A stretch of DNA of 5,026 bases from Bacillota bacterium (GTDB lineage: Bacteria; Bacillota; Clostridia; Lachnospirales; Lachnospiraceae). Where the stretch lies: assembly GCA_023398855.1 (NCBI GenBank), contig JAEWRS010000453.1, forward strand, positions 1-5,026. The letters are read 5' to 3'. Position 1 is the first letter of the stretch. Every line of letters starts with the position of its first letter. The notes below the pieces were generated by a model that made no database searches, was not told where the DNA came from, and saw nothing but the letters and a program-made list of their open reading frames with translations. This document shows positions 4,801-5,026 of the stretch, one piece after another. The translations under genes were made by a program, and so were the position numbers.

Positions 4801-5026
4801 ATGTTTGTAGTAAACGTCAACGGTAAGGATTACCAATCAGAAGAAGATTTAGCATTAATGGATTTTCTCCGTAACAGGCTTGGTATCACCTCCGTTAAAA
4901 ACGGATGTAAAGAAGGGGCCTGCGGAACATGTACCGTAATTGTGGATGGAAAAACCGTCCGCGCCTGTGTATTAAAATTGTCTAAACTGACGGGGAAAAA
5001 AGTTCAGACCATCGAAGGTTTTACTC
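4801..5026 (+). CDS. Molybdenum hydroxylase (xanthine dehydrogenase family), N-terminal [2Fe-2S] domain, truncated by window end
   Basis: Seventy-five codons are present with no stop before the window ends. They encode a plant-type [2Fe-2S] ferredoxin domain with the ligand pattern C36-x4-C41-G-x-C44-x11-C56 (GCKEGACGTCTV ... RACV). This is the electron-transfer domain of xanthine dehydrogenase/aldehyde oxidase family enzymes. The segment RACVLKLSKLTGKKVQTIEG resembles, from memory, single-chain clostridial enzymes of the selenium-dependent xanthine dehydrogenase type, in which this domain is fused to the molybdopterin domain. A separate small [2Fe-2S] subunit of about 160 residues is equally possible from what is visible. 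The start is supported by a GAGAGAGG purine tract 7 bases before the ATG. The gene is divergent from the DUF523 gene and has two candidate promoters and inverted repeats upstream, suggesting specific regulation. The substrate is unknown. Confidence 0.88.
   Translation, partial: MFVVNVNGKDYQSEEDLALMDFLRNRLGITSVKNGCKEGACGTCTVIVDGKTVRACVLKLSKLTGKKVQTIEGFT

Overview
The window holds four complete protein genes and the start of a fifth. Protein style, strong AGGAGG-type ribosome binding sites, moderate-GC genes with very AT-rich intergenic DNA, and the gene types suggest an anaerobic Firmicute, most likely a Clostridium XIVa / Lachnospiraceae relative (Lacrimispora-like). The taxonomic call is inference from general resemblance; no search was run. 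I see no mobile element, CRISPR array, tRNA or rRNA.

Layout. On the + strand, positions 5-1702 encode a flavin-dependent CoA-disulfide/persulfide reductase-like protein with a C-terminal rhodanese domain. It converges on a minus-strand block across a strong bidirectional terminator (about 1713-1761). Reading right to left, the minus-strand block is a DUF523/TudS-like iron-sulfur protein (4317-3850), an HD-superfamily hydrolase (3798-3217) and a monofunctional aspartate kinase (3095-1770). The aspartate kinase has its own near-consensus promoter in the 3105-3216 gap, so it is probably a separate transcription unit. The DUF523 and HD genes may be co-transcribed, since 51 bases separate them and neither a canonical terminator nor a convincing promoter lies between. 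Two start sites are better placed downstream of the longest open frame because of ribosome binding sites: aspartate kinase at 3095 and DUF523 at 4317.

The 4318-4800 gap is a divergent control region. Leftward it holds an extended -10 promoter and, unusually, an intrinsic-terminator-like hairpin inside the leader of the DUF523 gene. Rightward it holds two candidate promoters, a 14-bp perfect inverted repeat and an 11-bp perfect inverted repeat overlapping a -35 box. It leads into the [2Fe-2S] N-terminus of a molybdenum hydroxylase (xanthine dehydrogenase family), which is cut off by the window end.

How they might work together. Aspartate kinase opens the lysine/threonine/methionine pathway and looks like an ordinary housekeeping neighbour. 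The reductase-rhodanese protein, the TudS-like protein and the molybdenum hydroxylase (whose cofactor normally carries a terminal sulfur or selenium ligand) all belong to families tied to sulfur chemistry or nucleobase-type substrates. A functional link among them is only a hypothesis. The least explained parts are the divergent control region and the altered active-site segment of the reductase.
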